Positions 15,801 through 23,019 of a DNA stretch of 25,779 nt are shown here, piece by piece. The stretch's first letter is position 1. Each line of letters starts with the position of its first letter. The notes under the pieces were generated by a model that saw only the letters and a program-made list of their open reading frames with translations, searched no databases and was not told where the DNA came from. The stretch is taken from contig MU648030.1 of assembly GCA_026770585.1 (NCBI GenBank), positions 1 through 25,779 on the forward strand, written 5' to 3'. This stretch comes from Baffinella frigidus. Taxonomy: Eukaryota; Cryptophyceae; Cryptomonadales; Baffinellaceae. Made by a program: the position numbers and the translations under genes.

Positions 15801-16501
15801 GAGCACATTTTTGCGGCAAGGTGGGATACTTGCACCATGCATGACCGAAGGTATTCGGCTGAGCTCGGAGGTTGTACCCCAATGGGCTGTCGCCCATCCA
15901 CACGACCACCAGTCTGTTTGGCAGCTTGCTCCCGCTTCCGTTTCTTCTTCTTCTTCTGACTTTTTGACAGCCCTGTACCCTGCTGACCCTGCTGACCCTG
16001 CTGACCCTGCTGACCCTGCTGACCCTGCTGCTGCTGCTGTTGTTTTTTCAGTGCTTCGAGTGCATTTCTGGAGTACCCTTGCTGCCACGTGGTTGTGGGG
16101 TTGCTGTGTCTGTAGTGGGGATATTGCTGCTGCTGCTGACCAGAACCACCCTGCTGCTGCCTCTGTTGACCTCCTCCACTCTGCTGCTGCTGCTGCCCAC
16201 GTCCACGTCCACCCTGCTGCTGCTGACCTGTTCCACCCTGCTGCTGCTGACCTGTTCCACCCTGCTGCTGCTGACCTGTTCCACCCTGCTGCTGCTGACC
16301 TCTTCCACCCTGCTGCTGCTGACCTCTTCCACCTTGCTGCTGCTGTTGACTATTGGGATTGGCACCCCGACCACGTTGGCGGTTGGGAAGACGTGGGGGC
16401 GCTGGAATGTTGAAATTACCGGAGGGCATCATCACATTCTTGTCTCCTGAGCCCCCCAAATAATGGGAATTTCCATGCATATCTTCCGTGTAACGCAACA
16501 T
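12881..16501 (-). CDS. 1206-aa protein with Gln/Gly repeats and coiled-coil tail
   Basis: The largest ORF here, from ATG at 16501 to TAA. Residues 1-50 are Gly/Pro/Asn-rich. Residues 52-125 hold about six QQQQGGRG/QQQQGGTG octads and related Gln tracts. Residues 154-175 are QQG repeats. A very basic patch (SQKKKKKRKR, 181-190) looks like a nuclear localisation or RNA-binding site. Long helical regions follow, then a Gly/Arg/Asn-rich linker in the middle and a second folded region. The last 100 residues are a charged coiled coil rich in Ala, Lys, Glu and Gln. The RG/Gln-rich front suggests condensate formation or nucleic-acid binding, and the size suits a tegument or scaffold protein; both are inference. 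No family is recognised. Confidence 0.85.
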   Translation of the reverse strand: MLRYTEDMHGNSHYLGGSGDKNVMMPSGNFNIPAPPRLPNRQRGRGANPNSQQQQQGGRGQQQQGGRGQQQQGGTGQQQQGGTGQQQQGGTGQQQQGGRGRGQQQQQSGGGQQRQQQGGSGQQQQQYPHYRHSNPTTTWQQGYSRNALEALKKQQQQQQGQQGQQGQQGQQGQQGTGLSKSQKKKKKRKREQAAKQTGGRVDGRQPIGVQPPSSAEYLRSCMVQVSHLAAKMCSMRSDLTPEIKKEALSSMVSEGMKLTKTEYEKGSVSDQIALIQAKNQPSHDSDDSKTLVIKDVSKMEQTAETEKAHTAMLSHSTSVEGYMTTAGVAKMNTIKNNLSEPGFVLTAQRVSGIGNNFHTLRLRADLWADLVRTTHTAMNKKTDKTNEIEMRCPPVVSSNRQFMTVAVPDHIWKHTELSWASRLELDLRNVTDGHAQEYLALIRGISAAYKAVIDANATPFKQIPDRKPTSSDPLFETAYCTILGKFMNNEDIYGHTYEDPSEAYERTKEIRDLAGKALKQYGEEQETTPVPREEFGEKWKMLSSAYTKASNDLEKLFIAKKEYLADIQHLKNKQDEITEGDKAFKTVLSSTWTHQTFQHRFDIIQARISTLNEEEQTWRESVARSDQSPPWEKTSISWCFKQIITLLADAHLRMDELQKKHKNGDDWTGGGVGYHGDTAERIVRRNAGDAGRNGGGVGPNRPPRDMRPKADTNADNTNKVFNARRDELIPLVFEKLDAFFKSHTMTDYGFSPTTNVNGFVTIVVGQAMHINDCTWGKDTCVYNMLEIDREDCKQLKSWLMTYATAYVKLHDGQYAVTSNHHVTEDHSMVHFATALWVVDQARESEQSYQNSPEANNVVRKVGAHVGDSQPKIPSSLKLFRNDKSIEHFNAREFMYHSQQLDSAVREVLNFNENHSKNVAFLRHLRCMEKSVTQRLMHLLTNHVGYSLVALTGKNILRDSLLADAFCKLQSFLFQTQGEVSRSGVVPIPDLLKDLSVLPIFHMGLDKGKFVETTMTGIGLATACQNLVGYRHIRIMLDRLASGLIHPHGPFLEINDPKVVNNRRLGLWARDSHLLPPCDRYVTSVPPSHGGNYDIRQVTSTWENDDPGAELSNIAKETLKEVRKAQKAKIEAKKMFEVTARAAAALKQQKERDAAIKHQQEREAANRQAESVMPDGSASHDTTDTVVPVHQEGLATTQFVDQGDVLF
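15979..16350 (-). repeat. Coding Gln/Gly tandem repeats (9-bp and 24-bp units)
   Basis: Two repeat systems lie inside the 1206-aa gene: a 9-bp unit encoding QQG (about 15979-16030, five or so copies) and a 24-bp unit encoding QQQQGGRG or QQQQGGTG (about 16205-16345, six copies). Copy number is likely to vary between isolates, and the repeats produce long false ORFs on the plus strand. Confidence 0.9.
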
Positions 16502-16517
16502 GTACGTTTGAAAAAGA

Positions 16518-16551
16518 CTATAAATCTCACGCCTATCAGGTGTCTTAAATA
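16518..16551 (-). promoter_or_regulatory. Promoter of the 1206-aa gene
   Basis: Two TATA-like boxes read on the minus strand: TATTTAAG (16544-16551), 42 nt before the ATG, and TTTATAG (16518-16524), 16 nt before it. The first is at the more usual distance. The region up to 16643 is a divergent promoter shared with the small tail-anchored gene. Confidence 0.5.
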
Positions 16552-16600
16552 CACCGGGTTAACATACAGAGCACCATCAGAAAAGAGAAGCAGTGGTATG

Positions 16601-16609
16601 TATTTATAG
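16601..16609 (+). promoter_or_regulatory. TATA-like TATTTATAG
   Basis: The box ends 34 nt before the ATG at 16644. Confidence 0.5.
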
Positions 16610-16643
16610 ACCAAATTTTTCGATCATTTCATGCACACCCTTC

Positions 16644-17057
16644 ATGAAATATTTCAACATAACCGCAGCTACAACTGCATTTCGGGAGGTGTTCCCATCG
16701 ATGGACGGGAGCAATATCCAGAGCATCCCAGAAGCCACGATAACGCAATTGCTTGACTCCACCATAACGACTACGTTCCGTATCACTAGTGAAACCGACG
16801 TCCGTCATGCATCTGATGATGTCATCCAGCGCATTCTCATGCACACAGCGCTCGGTCTCCTCGCAAATGACGACAGTGGTGGTGAACCATGGGCCACTGT
16901 GATGTACAATCCAGCAACTGAAAAGATTGCAAACGTACCGAGTGCCACCACAACCCGGCAGATTTTTGCCGATGTTATTGTTGTGCTGGCGGTGATTGCA
17001 CTCAGTCGCGTTTGGATGTTCACACGCGCAGTACATAGCAAAAGTGAAGACAAGTAG
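16644..17057 (+). CDS. Small tail-anchored membrane protein
   Basis: 137 aa from the first ATG in the frame, placed correctly after a TATTTATAG box. Residues 1-105 are a soluble domain rich in Thr, Ile and Ala. One membrane span occupies about residues 108-127 (VIVVLAVIALSRVWMF), followed by a short charged tail ending in EDK. There is no signal peptide, so a type II or tail-anchored topology is likely. It converges on the 628-aa gene with 73 nt between stops. The family is unknown. Confidence 0.75.
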   Translation: MKYFNITAATTAFREVFPSMDGSNIQSIPEATITQLLDSTITTTFRITSETDVRHASDDVIQRILMHTALGLLANDDSGGEPWATVMYNPATEKIANVPSATTTRQIFADVIVVLAVIALSRVWMFTRAVHSKSEDK

Positions 17058-17130
17058 GTCTATACGCCGAAGTAATCATGTAATTGGTAGGTCTCTATAC
17101 AATTGTGCACTTTTATGAGTCTGTACTTCT

Positions 17131-19017
17131 TTAGTCCTCTATTATATACACCCCATTATGACGCTCAAAAAATGATGCCACCCCACGTACAAGGGGATTA
17201 CAATAGCGTATAATACAACACAACCAAGCAATACACGAGCACATCAACGACACGCTAAGCATCTGCAACATCTCAATATCACGCACTGCATGAAGTTGTT
17301 TTGCATAAAAAACCACAGCCAGGGTACTAGCGACATCCATTGTTTTCCGTGAGAGACAACACGTGATGACAGAAATCAGGGCAGGAGTCTTGACAAAAGG
17401 TGATAGCACCATCACCGACAAATGCATATCGATAGTCACATCTGTCTCAGTCAGCTCTGTGACTGTAGCATTAACAGATAATGCCCCCACCGCGTTGCGG
17501 ATCCTGTCGCTCATAACTCCAAAACATGTGATGAACCACAACGCAATACACACAGTGATCGGCATCGCGCGTCTGAATATCTTTGAGATGCTTGCAACGG
17601 GCCTAGACTGACGGGATCTTTTTCTACCCACCAAATAGAGAAACAATGGTGCAAGAAGCGGGAACACCCGCGCAAGTAAGTTCTCCAAAATGCTTTGGGG
17701 TGCAGGGATCATGGTAATGCCACCATCGCGTGCGTCTGTGTAGTACGTGGGAACGCGTACCGTACCCACGATCATACAAATCTGGGCACAACTTAGGAGT
17801 ATAAACGCAAACACGGTGAGCGCACGTGTGAAGAGGGTCGTCTGTGGAATCGAATCATCGTCCATGCGAACCGATTCTGAAATTAATGCAACATCTCTAC
17901 CGCTCAGCAATGTGAGTCCAATCAACAGGAACCCAGTAGGCTGAATACTCGCACAGTCGATTGTGTAATGAAGAACGTATCCGGCAAAGCCAAGTCCATA
18001 TACATCAGTATAAATGTCATCCATCCCAAATTCAGACTGCGTCACGATATATGGCTCGTCATCAGAAACATGTGACAAAGCAGGCCCATGCGAGAGGTGT
18101 TCATGCATTTGAAGACCCTCAACATCAATCATCGAAAAGGCTGATCCGTCTGCTGCTCGCTGAACGACGTTTGAGGCTCCTGCGGGGTTTGCCGCTGCCG
18201 ACGAGAGTGTCATTTTATGATCGCTTGGCAAACCCGTCAGTGTCGAGGGATATACAGAGGGACCACCTTGCAAAATCCGAGATGGCCCGCCATGGGATTT
18301 ATGGGATCGCCGGTCACCCCTCCTCTTATCGACCACATCCCCGGCGGTCTGCTTCGATGCCTGTGTTGCCTCTGACACACCATGACATACCTGGACGTGC
18401 TGAACCCCAGCTCCATTGTCCAACCCATATTCCATCTCCACGGACATTGCATCTGACACATCAGATAAAGGGTCGTCTACTGAAGGCTCGTGATCACACA
18501 CCCGAACGCGTCCTGAAACGTTATTCTCAGGTCCTACCACTACCACAGACGCTATTTGCCGCACCCTCCGCCCAACACCGCGCCCCATACGCGTCAATAC
18601 AGCAATACCACCACTGCCAGTACGGCTCACGCTTTTTTGGTTGCCTTGGAGCGGGACTGTTATGTTTCCTGTTCTTGAATTTACTGCTAATCCTGGTCGC
18701 AATTCTGAAGATGGCGCAAAAGACATGATTGCATCGTCCTGATCCCCATCATCATCGTCGAAGAGCACCTCATCACGTTTATCGTCCCGTTCAGGTGAAT
18801 ATCCAACATCATTATGTCCCACATCAGTTGGATTATCCAGAGCTGTTCGACTCATCAAAACCCGTATCACAATGGAAACCGTAGTGAATAACAGGAAGTA
18901 GAACACACTGAGAAGGATCTGTACAGAGGAACGGAAGACCACGCTATCGAGGGGAGAGTTCTCGGGTATGAGTGACGAGACACAGATGATAGCAGCACGT
19001 AACAGAGTAGCAAACAT
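17131..19017 (-). CDS. 628-aa multi-pass membrane protein with long loop
   Basis: ATG at 19017, stop TAA. One hydrophobic span near the N-terminus (31-55) is followed by a 285-residue polar region that is acidic (DDDDGDQDD, 87-95) and then Ser/Gly/Arg-rich and probably disordered. Six or seven hydrophobic segments follow at about 343-372, 398-420, 443-463, 484-503, 533-553, 560-572 and 582-604. A basic loop (GRKRSRQ) lies after the 443-463 span. The layout could suit an envelope protein with a large internal domain or a receptor-like protein; there is no diagnostic motif. TATA-like sequences lie upstream near 19050 and 19066. A CATAAA near 17110 may end its mRNA. Confidence 0.8.
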   Translation of the reverse strand: MFATLLRAAIICVSSLIPENSPLDSVVFRSSVQILLSVFYFLLFTTVSIVIRVLMSRTALDNPTDVGHNDVGYSPERDDKRDEVLFDDDDGDQDDAIMSFAPSSELRPGLAVNSRTGNITVPLQGNQKSVSRTGSGGIAVLTRMGRGVGRRVRQIASVVVVGPENNVSGRVRVCDHEPSVDDPLSDVSDAMSVEMEYGLDNGAGVQHVQVCHGVSEATQASKQTAGDVVDKRRGDRRSHKSHGGPSRILQGGPSVYPSTLTGLPSDHKMTLSSAAANPAGASNVVQRAADGSAFSMIDVEGLQMHEHLSHGPALSHVSDDEPYIVTQSEFGMDDIYTDVYGLGFAGYVLHYTIDCASIQPTGFLLIGLTLLSGRDVALISESVRMDDDSIPQTTLFTRALTVFAFILLSCAQICMIVGTVRVPTYYTDARDGGITMIPAPQSILENLLARVFPLLAPLFLYLVGRKRSRQSRPVASISKIFRRAMPITVCIALWFITCFGVMSDRIRNAVGALSVNATVTELTETDVTIDMHLSVMVLSPFVKTPALISVITCCLSRKTMDVASTLAVVFYAKQLHAVRDIEMLQMLSVSLMCSCIAWLCCIIRYCNPLVRGVASFFERHNGVYIIED

Positions 19018-19145
19018 GCCAGATATGGTCAGATATCAGACACTGACACCTTTATGCCAGCAACCCATATAAATGTTATTCTATTACCTTACATGCTATT
19101 ATATTCCTTTCATGCTCTTCGCAGGGGCACTACACTAAGGATGCT
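19018..19145 (-). promoter_or_regulatory. Gap with promoter of the 628-aa gene
   Basis: Read on the minus strand, it holds ATTTATATGG (about 19062-19071) and GCATAAAG (about 19050), both plausible TATA boxes for the ATG at 19017. No gene and no canonical poly(A) signal for the 322-aa gene is seen. Confidence 0.4.
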
Positions 19146-20114
19146 TCACCAAGGATGATGCATCGCATGCATGAGGCCACCACTACAATGTAACACGGAT
19201 GTGTGTACCACTGATGTATGCGTTCTGCGCACAGTTCCAGGCCTATGGTATTGGTCACGTGATGGGTATGTGAAGAGTGGGTCAGATGTTAGCCCTATGT
19301 CGTGACTATCAATTTTGTCATGAAGAGTCTGTGTCACAATTGGTGAACGAATTAGCACGAAACCAAGACCATTTGGAGCAAGTTGTCTGACGTCCAACTG
19401 ACTGCTAAGAGTACACGAATGGTGCACTATCAGAATAAAGCCATTGGCGTCGCGCATATCTACGGACGCATGCGCAGCCAACATGTGGGTGCGTCTCAAT
19501 AGCGTTGTCCTCGATTTCATACCCAACACAACAAACTCAACATGGGTATTCAACGGTACACTTTGGTTGTGAAACAGTTTGTAACAAATATGCGCATCTT
19601 CTTGGTGCTGCAGACCTACGTAGATTCGGAGATCCATGTGAGGGGGTGAGTACGCAATTAACGTTAAGACCTGTATCATCGTATCAACATGTGTGACGTC
19701 ATACATAGGGGCAACAATCGCGACATGAACACGTGGAACAGCCATACCCGAATGAGTGCCAACCTCAGGGTCTACGCCATCGATATATGTGCGCAGGAAC
19801 ACCGTGTCAACCCCTGTGTCCCATACAGACACGACATTTGTTGGGGTACTACCAGGGGTGGACGGTATCCGAGGCAGTCCCAATAAGAGTCGCCGTATAT
19901 TGTCACGTGTTGCAATTAGCTCAACAGCGTACGTCCCGCAAAGGACGTAAATAGAAAAACAAGATAAACAACCAAGCGTAAACAGTGGGACCACTAGGTA
20001 CGCAGGTACGGAACCCAAACGATTGTTCGTGACATGTGATGAACCAACAGCCGGTACCCGATCCACACACGAAGTACGAAACATCGTACGCTCTCGAATG
20101 CTACCAGATTGCAT
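19146..20114 (-). CDS. Type II membrane protein, globular C-terminal domain
   Basis: 322 aa from the first ATG in the frame (20114); the frame is open upstream to 20255 but without an ATG. A membrane span at about residues 37-60 (VVPLFTLGCLSCFSIYVL) is preceded by a short N-terminal region, giving type II topology. The rest is a globular alpha/beta domain. A segment reading 'VHVAIVAPMYD' and a later 'GFILIVHHSCTL' recall the strands of GT-A glycosyltransferases, but a DxD metal motif is not seen where it would be expected. I therefore do not assign an enzyme function. Confidence 0.65.
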   Translation of the reverse strand: MQSGSIRERTMFRTSCVDRVPAVGSSHVTNNRLGSVPAYLVVPLFTLGCLSCFSIYVLCGTYAVELIATRDNIRRLLLGLPRIPSTPGSTPTNVVSVWDTGVDTVFLRTYIDGVDPEVGTHSGMAVPRVHVAIVAPMYDVTHVDTMIQVLTLIAYSPPHMDLRIYVGLQHQEDAHICYKLFHNQSVPLNTHVEFVVLGMKSRTTLLRRTHMLAAHASVDMRDANGFILIVHHSCTLSSQLDVRQLAPNGLGFVLIRSPIVTQTLHDKIDSHDIGLTSDPLFTYPSRDQYHRPGTVRRTHTSVVHTSVLHCSGGLMHAMHHPW

Positions 20115-20215
20115 CTGTACATCCGTGTATAGACCACACTCCCTAATACTACACCAAATATTACTGCACCAATAATGAAGGTATCTATACAATTGAGGTG
20201 TCTGAATGCAAGCAT
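19994..20215 (-). CDS. Possible overlapping 73-aa hydrophobic ORF
   Basis: This ORF starts with ATG at 20215, downstream of a TGTATAGAT element (20229-20243), and overlaps the 5' part of the 322-aa gene in another frame. Its first half has a membrane-like span (FIIGAVIFGVVLGSVVY). It may be an upstream ORF, the original 5' end of the neighbouring gene after a frameshift, or chance. Confidence 0.2.
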   Translation of the reverse strand: MLAFRHLNCIDTFIIGAVIFGVVLGSVVYTRMYRCNLVAFESVRCFVLRVWIGYRLLVHHMSRTIVWVPYLRT

Positions 20216-20243
20216 CTAAATCCAGGCATCTATACAATTGAGA
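20181..20243. repeat. Direct repeat of a TCTATACAATTGAG element
   Basis: The element occurs at about 20182-20195 and again at 20230-20243. A shorter match (CTATACAATTG) lies at about 17095-17105. On the minus strand it reads CAATTGTATAGA, which contains a TATA-like core, so it may be a duplicated promoter element. Confidence 0.5.
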
Positions 20244-20267
20244 CAGCTGTGACACATTGGTTGCTAG

Positions 20268-20330
20268 TTCGCGTAATTTATTTAGAGATTCGCGTAATTT
20301 ATTTAGAGATTCGCGTAATTTATTTAGAGA
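20268..20330 (-). repeat. Three 21-bp repeats carrying stacked AATAAA signals
   Basis: Three exact tandem copies of a 21-bp unit (20268-20288, 20289-20309, 20310-20330). Each holds TTTATT, which is AATAAA on the minus strand (20277-20282, 20298-20303, 20319-20324). The stop codon of the 112-aa gene lies in the third copy, so the unit has triplicated its poly(A) signal. Confidence 0.9.
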
Positions 20331-20662
20331 GGCGCCAAATCATTTTCAGCCTTTACCATATTGCTCTTATTCTTGGGACACTTGAGAAGTACACTATTCA
20401 GGGCCTTGATGAGGGATTTTTTTGTCTTTGCATCTTGAGTGCTGCTTGCGCACATGGCCTTAATCTCAACCCACTCAGTGTTGTCCAAAATGGCCTTGAC
20501 TTTTTTCACAAGGTCATCTGGTGCACCACTCAAATGATCCGCCATTTCGGCAACACATCCCGCATAAGATGTCCTCAAAGCAGCAACACTGCTGATGTCC
20601 CAACCGAGTTCCTGTACAACCTGCTTGGTGATGTGCTCAATTTCTGCCTCTTCACTGTTCAT
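20324..20662 (-). CDS. Small helical protein, 112 aa
   Basis: ATG at 20662, stop TAA inside a 21-bp repeat. The protein is charged and helical, with no Cys motif and no membrane span: an N-terminal acidic helix, a middle segment 'DDLVKKVKAILDNTEWVEIK', and a Lys-rich C-terminus. It sits 57 nt after the similar-sized 118-aa gene and shares its promoter box; a weak match of the N-terminal 'IT..V...LG...' pattern hints at paralogy but is not convincing. The function is unknown. Confidence 0.75.
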   Translation of the reverse strand: MNSEEAEIEHITKQVVQELGWDISSVAALRTSYAGCVAEMADHLSGAPDDLVKKVKAILDNTEWVEIKAMCASSTQDAKTKKSLIKALNSVLLKCPKNKSNMVKAENDLAPL

Positions 20663-20691
20663 AATTCCGATAATCAGCTACAGTGGTCATC

Positions 20692-20703
20692 GTTTTAATA
20701 CTC
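20692..20703 (-). promoter_or_regulatory. GAGTATTAAAAC box, TATA-like and poly(A)-like
   Basis: The box ends 29 nt before the ATG at 20662. It also contains ATTAAA 20 nt after the stop of the 118-aa gene, so one motif may end one mRNA and start the next. Confidence 0.6.
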
Positions 20704-20719
20704 GACACATGATTCCCCA

Positions 20720-21076
20720 CTACTCTCGCATCTCGACCCATGACGTTGTCTTCAACAGTTTGGAGGAGCACATTTCTAGAACCCCCATAAGGCGCATCAT
20801 TTCTGGATCATCAAAATATTCGACACGGATCATAGCACCCATTTCCAGAACCGCTGTATAATCCCTGACTCCTTCGTGTTGACAGGTCATGCGAGGTCCC
20901 CCGATGTCGCTCATTTTTTTTTGTAGTTCGATGGTTGGTGCGCGTCCTCGTTTCTCGTATATTTGAATTCGACGATACACCTCAAAAAAACTCGAGAAGT
21001 AGTCCGTATCTACCCGAGCTCCCAAGTACTGCATCACTAAGTCAGTGATTTGTTCACACACATCTAGTTTGGACAT
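20720..21076 (-). CDS. Small helical protein, 118 aa
   Basis: ATG at 21076, stop TAG. A soluble, mostly helical protein with a basic centre (YEKRGRAPTIELQKK) and an acidic, Met-rich C-terminus. There is no membrane span or signal. It is 57 nt upstream of the 112-aa gene in the same direction and has an identical 12-nt promoter box. The family is not recognised. Confidence 0.75.
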   Translation of the reverse strand: MSKLDVCEQITDLVMQYLGARVDTDYFSSFFEVYRRIQIYEKRGRAPTIELQKKMSDIGGPRMTCQHEGVRDYTAVLEMGAMIRVEYFDDPEMMRLMGVLEMCSSKLLKTTSWVEMRE

Positions 21077-21103
21077 GTCAATATAATCAGCGTCATGGCA
21101 TAT

Positions 21104-21115
21104 GTTTTAATACTC
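21104..21115 (-). promoter_or_regulatory. GAGTATTAAAAC box
   Basis: Identical over 12 nt to the box at 20692-20703 and ending 27 nt before the ATG at 21076. No minus-strand gene ends just upstream of it, so here it can only be a promoter element. This supports the same reading for the other copies. Confidence 0.65.
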
Positions 21116-21192
21116 AGTTGCGTACCTCACTACATGTGTAAAATTCACCAATCTTGGGGCAGTTTCGTTGTAGCTACGCTCGTGGTATACTG

Positions 21193-21201
21193 TGTATATG
21201 A
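21193..21201 (+). promoter_or_regulatory. TATA-like GTATATGAG
   Basis: It lies about 23 nt before the ATG at 21224 of the secreted protein. With the minus-strand box at 21104 it makes 21077-21223 a divergent promoter region. Confidence 0.45.
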
Positions 21202-21223
21202 GTGAAGACTAAAACAATAACAA

Positions 21224-22525
21224 ATGCCCGCTTCGCACAACATTACCCTATTACTATGTCTTGTATGTAGCATCCTGAACATGAGCAGGTTTCCCATCGC
21301 ATCTGCACAAAATATTATAACCCCTGCATCATCTCTCGTGATCCAAGGAAACCCCTGGGGTATCACTTTCCAAGAAATTACAGCACCAGGATTTGCGCTG
21401 GAGCGTGTCGAGCTCCTCACCGATTCCATATGGCAGATAACAGCGCGCATATCCAGTCTACAAACAGAGGCGCATGCAGCCGTTGGGTATACACCTGTAC
21501 TATTCATCGCGCCACCGTGGATTTCAATTCCATCAGAGAGTTCCCTTGTGCGCCAATTCATAATTGAAGCAGACATATGGCTCACTGATGCTACTACACC
21601 ACCATCGAACCAAGCTGCACAGACATGGCCTACCACGAATACCATAGATTCTTTTGACCTGGTGCATGGAGTTTTTAGCTATGAGAGGATCCCTGGTAGA
21701 CCATCCATTTCTAACCAAAGCCAAGCTACACTTGTAAACAGCCCTGTCGTCCAAACGTCAATGAGTGTACACCCAACCATTGCAGACGTCTGGGAATTAC
21801 AAATTCAAGTTTCACACATTGTGTTCACGGTATTTCACGACGGGAATCAGGATGCATCCACACGAGCACTTACGGTCGGTGTGGCATACTTACACTCGGA
21901 AGACCATACCCACGACCATTTACATAGTGGTACAGTACGAGTCGACGAACCAGGAACCTTAGATGGGTTTGACGAGTTTTACGGTTTCACAAGGTCGTTT
22001 ACGGCTATCACATCACAGCGATACAGCTTCATACACCAACCCACGCTACAATTATTCCAAACGTTGCACTCAAACAGTTGGGTATACATTGCAGTCATTA
22101 CATTTTCACTCACAGACGGAGTCACCATGCCACAACTTGAATTCAATTCTAGTGACTCTAGCATGTTTGGTATCGCTCCAAGTATTACCGCCAGCAACTC
22201 GAATACATGGCACCCCCTGGGCTGCCCGAACATAGCTCCAACACCCACCGGATGCGCGTCAGATCTCACAAATCCAACCATACCATTCTGTTCTGTACAA
22301 CCAATCTGGAAAGACTCAACCAAAACAGATATAATTGCCTACCGTATCAAGCTCTATATCTCAACATATGGTCAAGAACCCACCGCAACCGACAATCTTT
22401 TCCTTCGACTCTTGATCCACGCGGTAGAGCCTTCCGAAGACCCAGACCCATCTGGTTCTTCAATGACAGATGGTTCTACACTGTGTCAAGCTAGTGGATT
22501 TCATAAGTGGCCAACTCTCCACTAG
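21224..22525 (+). CDS. Secreted or virion-surface protein, N-terminal part (interrupted)
   Basis: 433 codons. A signal peptide covers residues 1-28 (hydrophobic LLLCLVCSIL, probable cleavage after ASA). The rest is a beta-rich ectodomain with potential N-glycosylation sites (for example NQS, NSS) and Cys pairs near residues 340-360. From 22496 the reading frame enters GC-rich sequence unlike the gene and stops 10 codons later, so the last residues are not native. The frame before the break matches in phase the ORF that resumes at 23107. The intact gene would encode a secreted protein of about 660 residues without an obvious C-terminal anchor. Attachment or immune interaction is possible but cannot be judged from sequence. 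Confidence 0.7.
   Translation: MPASHNITLLLCLVCSILNMSRFPIASAQNIITPASSLVIQGNPWGITFQEITAPGFALERVELLTDSIWQITARISSLQTEAHAAVGYTPVLFIAPPWISIPSESSLVRQFIIEADIWLTDATTPPSNQAAQTWPTTNTIDSFDLVHGVFSYERIPGRPSISNQSQATLVNSPVVQTSMSVHPTIADVWELQIQVSHIVFTVFHDGNQDASTRALTVGVAYLHSEDHTHDHLHSGTVRVDEPGTLDGFDEFYGFTRSFTAITSQRYSFIHQPTLQLFQTLHSNSWVYIAVITFSLTDGVTMPQLEFNSSDSSMFGIAPSITASNSNTWHPLGCPNIAPTPTGCASDLTNPTIPFCSVQPIWKDSTKTDIIAYRIKLYISTYGQEPTATDNLFLRLLIHAVEPSEDPDPSGSSMTDGSTLCQASGFHKWPTLH
22491..22525. repeat. Inverted repeat CTAGTGGA/TCCACTAG at the left edge
   Basis: CTAGTGGA (22491-22498) and TCCACTAG (22518-22525) form a perfect 8-bp stem spanning the junction; its left arm contains the CTAGT duplication. Confidence 0.8.
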
Positions 22526-22561
22526 CCTGCTGTCAGCTTGCTACAGTCCTTCCAACGTGGT

Positions 22562-22582
22562 GCAGCGGCTCGTCGCCGCTGC
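22562..22582. repeat. Hairpin, 8-bp stem GCAGCGGC/GCCGCTGC
   Basis: Perfect arms at 22562-22569 and 22575-22582 with a 5-nt loop. Confidence 0.85.
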
Positions 22583-22840
22583 TCAAGAGACTGTGCATGC
22601 AGCTGGAAAGACAGATCAGGATCAGCTGGAGGGCCAGGATTCCAGCATGGCAGCGCCCCGAAGGTGGCAGGGCTTTAAGGCAAGCAGCGCTGGCCAATGC
22701 AGAGAATCCAAACATGTCCAGCTGGCTGAAACAACAGACGCGCCAGCCTCCGCCGCGGTGCTGGCTGCGGCAGGAGCGCTGGCGCGCGGCCATGAGACTG
22801 AAGATAGCGATACAGGGGGCTTGTGAACTTCACTGACGCA

Positions 22841-22871
22841 TCCGGTGACGGCCTGACCGCGTGTCACCGGA
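22841..22871. repeat. Hairpin, 9-bp stem TCCGGTGAC/GTCACCGGA
   Basis: Perfect arms at 22841-22849 and 22863-22871 with a 13-nt loop. Confidence 0.85.
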
Positions 22872-22982
22872 CCAGAACATTGGAGCTGCAGATCCTAAAA
22901 CGGATCCGCCGAATTTGGGGCCGAAACCTCCCCAGCCGTTTCGCCCACAAGGGGAGCAATTGGAGCCATTTGCACTGGACTC

Positions 22983-23009
22983 GGAGTTCCCAGCCTAGCG
23001 GGGAACTCC
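22983..23009. repeat. Hairpin, 9-bp stem GGAGTTCCC/GGGAACTCC
   Basis: Perfect arms at 22983-22991 and 23001-23009 with a 9-nt loop. Confidence 0.85.
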
Positions 23010-23019
23010 AAGCTCAGCA

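Noticed and set aside
15799-16450. Long plus-strand ORFs rich in Ala/Pro or Leu
   Set aside because: They are shadows of the Gln/Gly repeats of the 1206-aa gene, whose own frame has far better protein content.
22470-22867. ORFs of 81-118 codons on both strands inside the insert
   Set aside because: Several frames are open at once in GC-rich DNA and none is recognisable; they are reported only as part of the insert.
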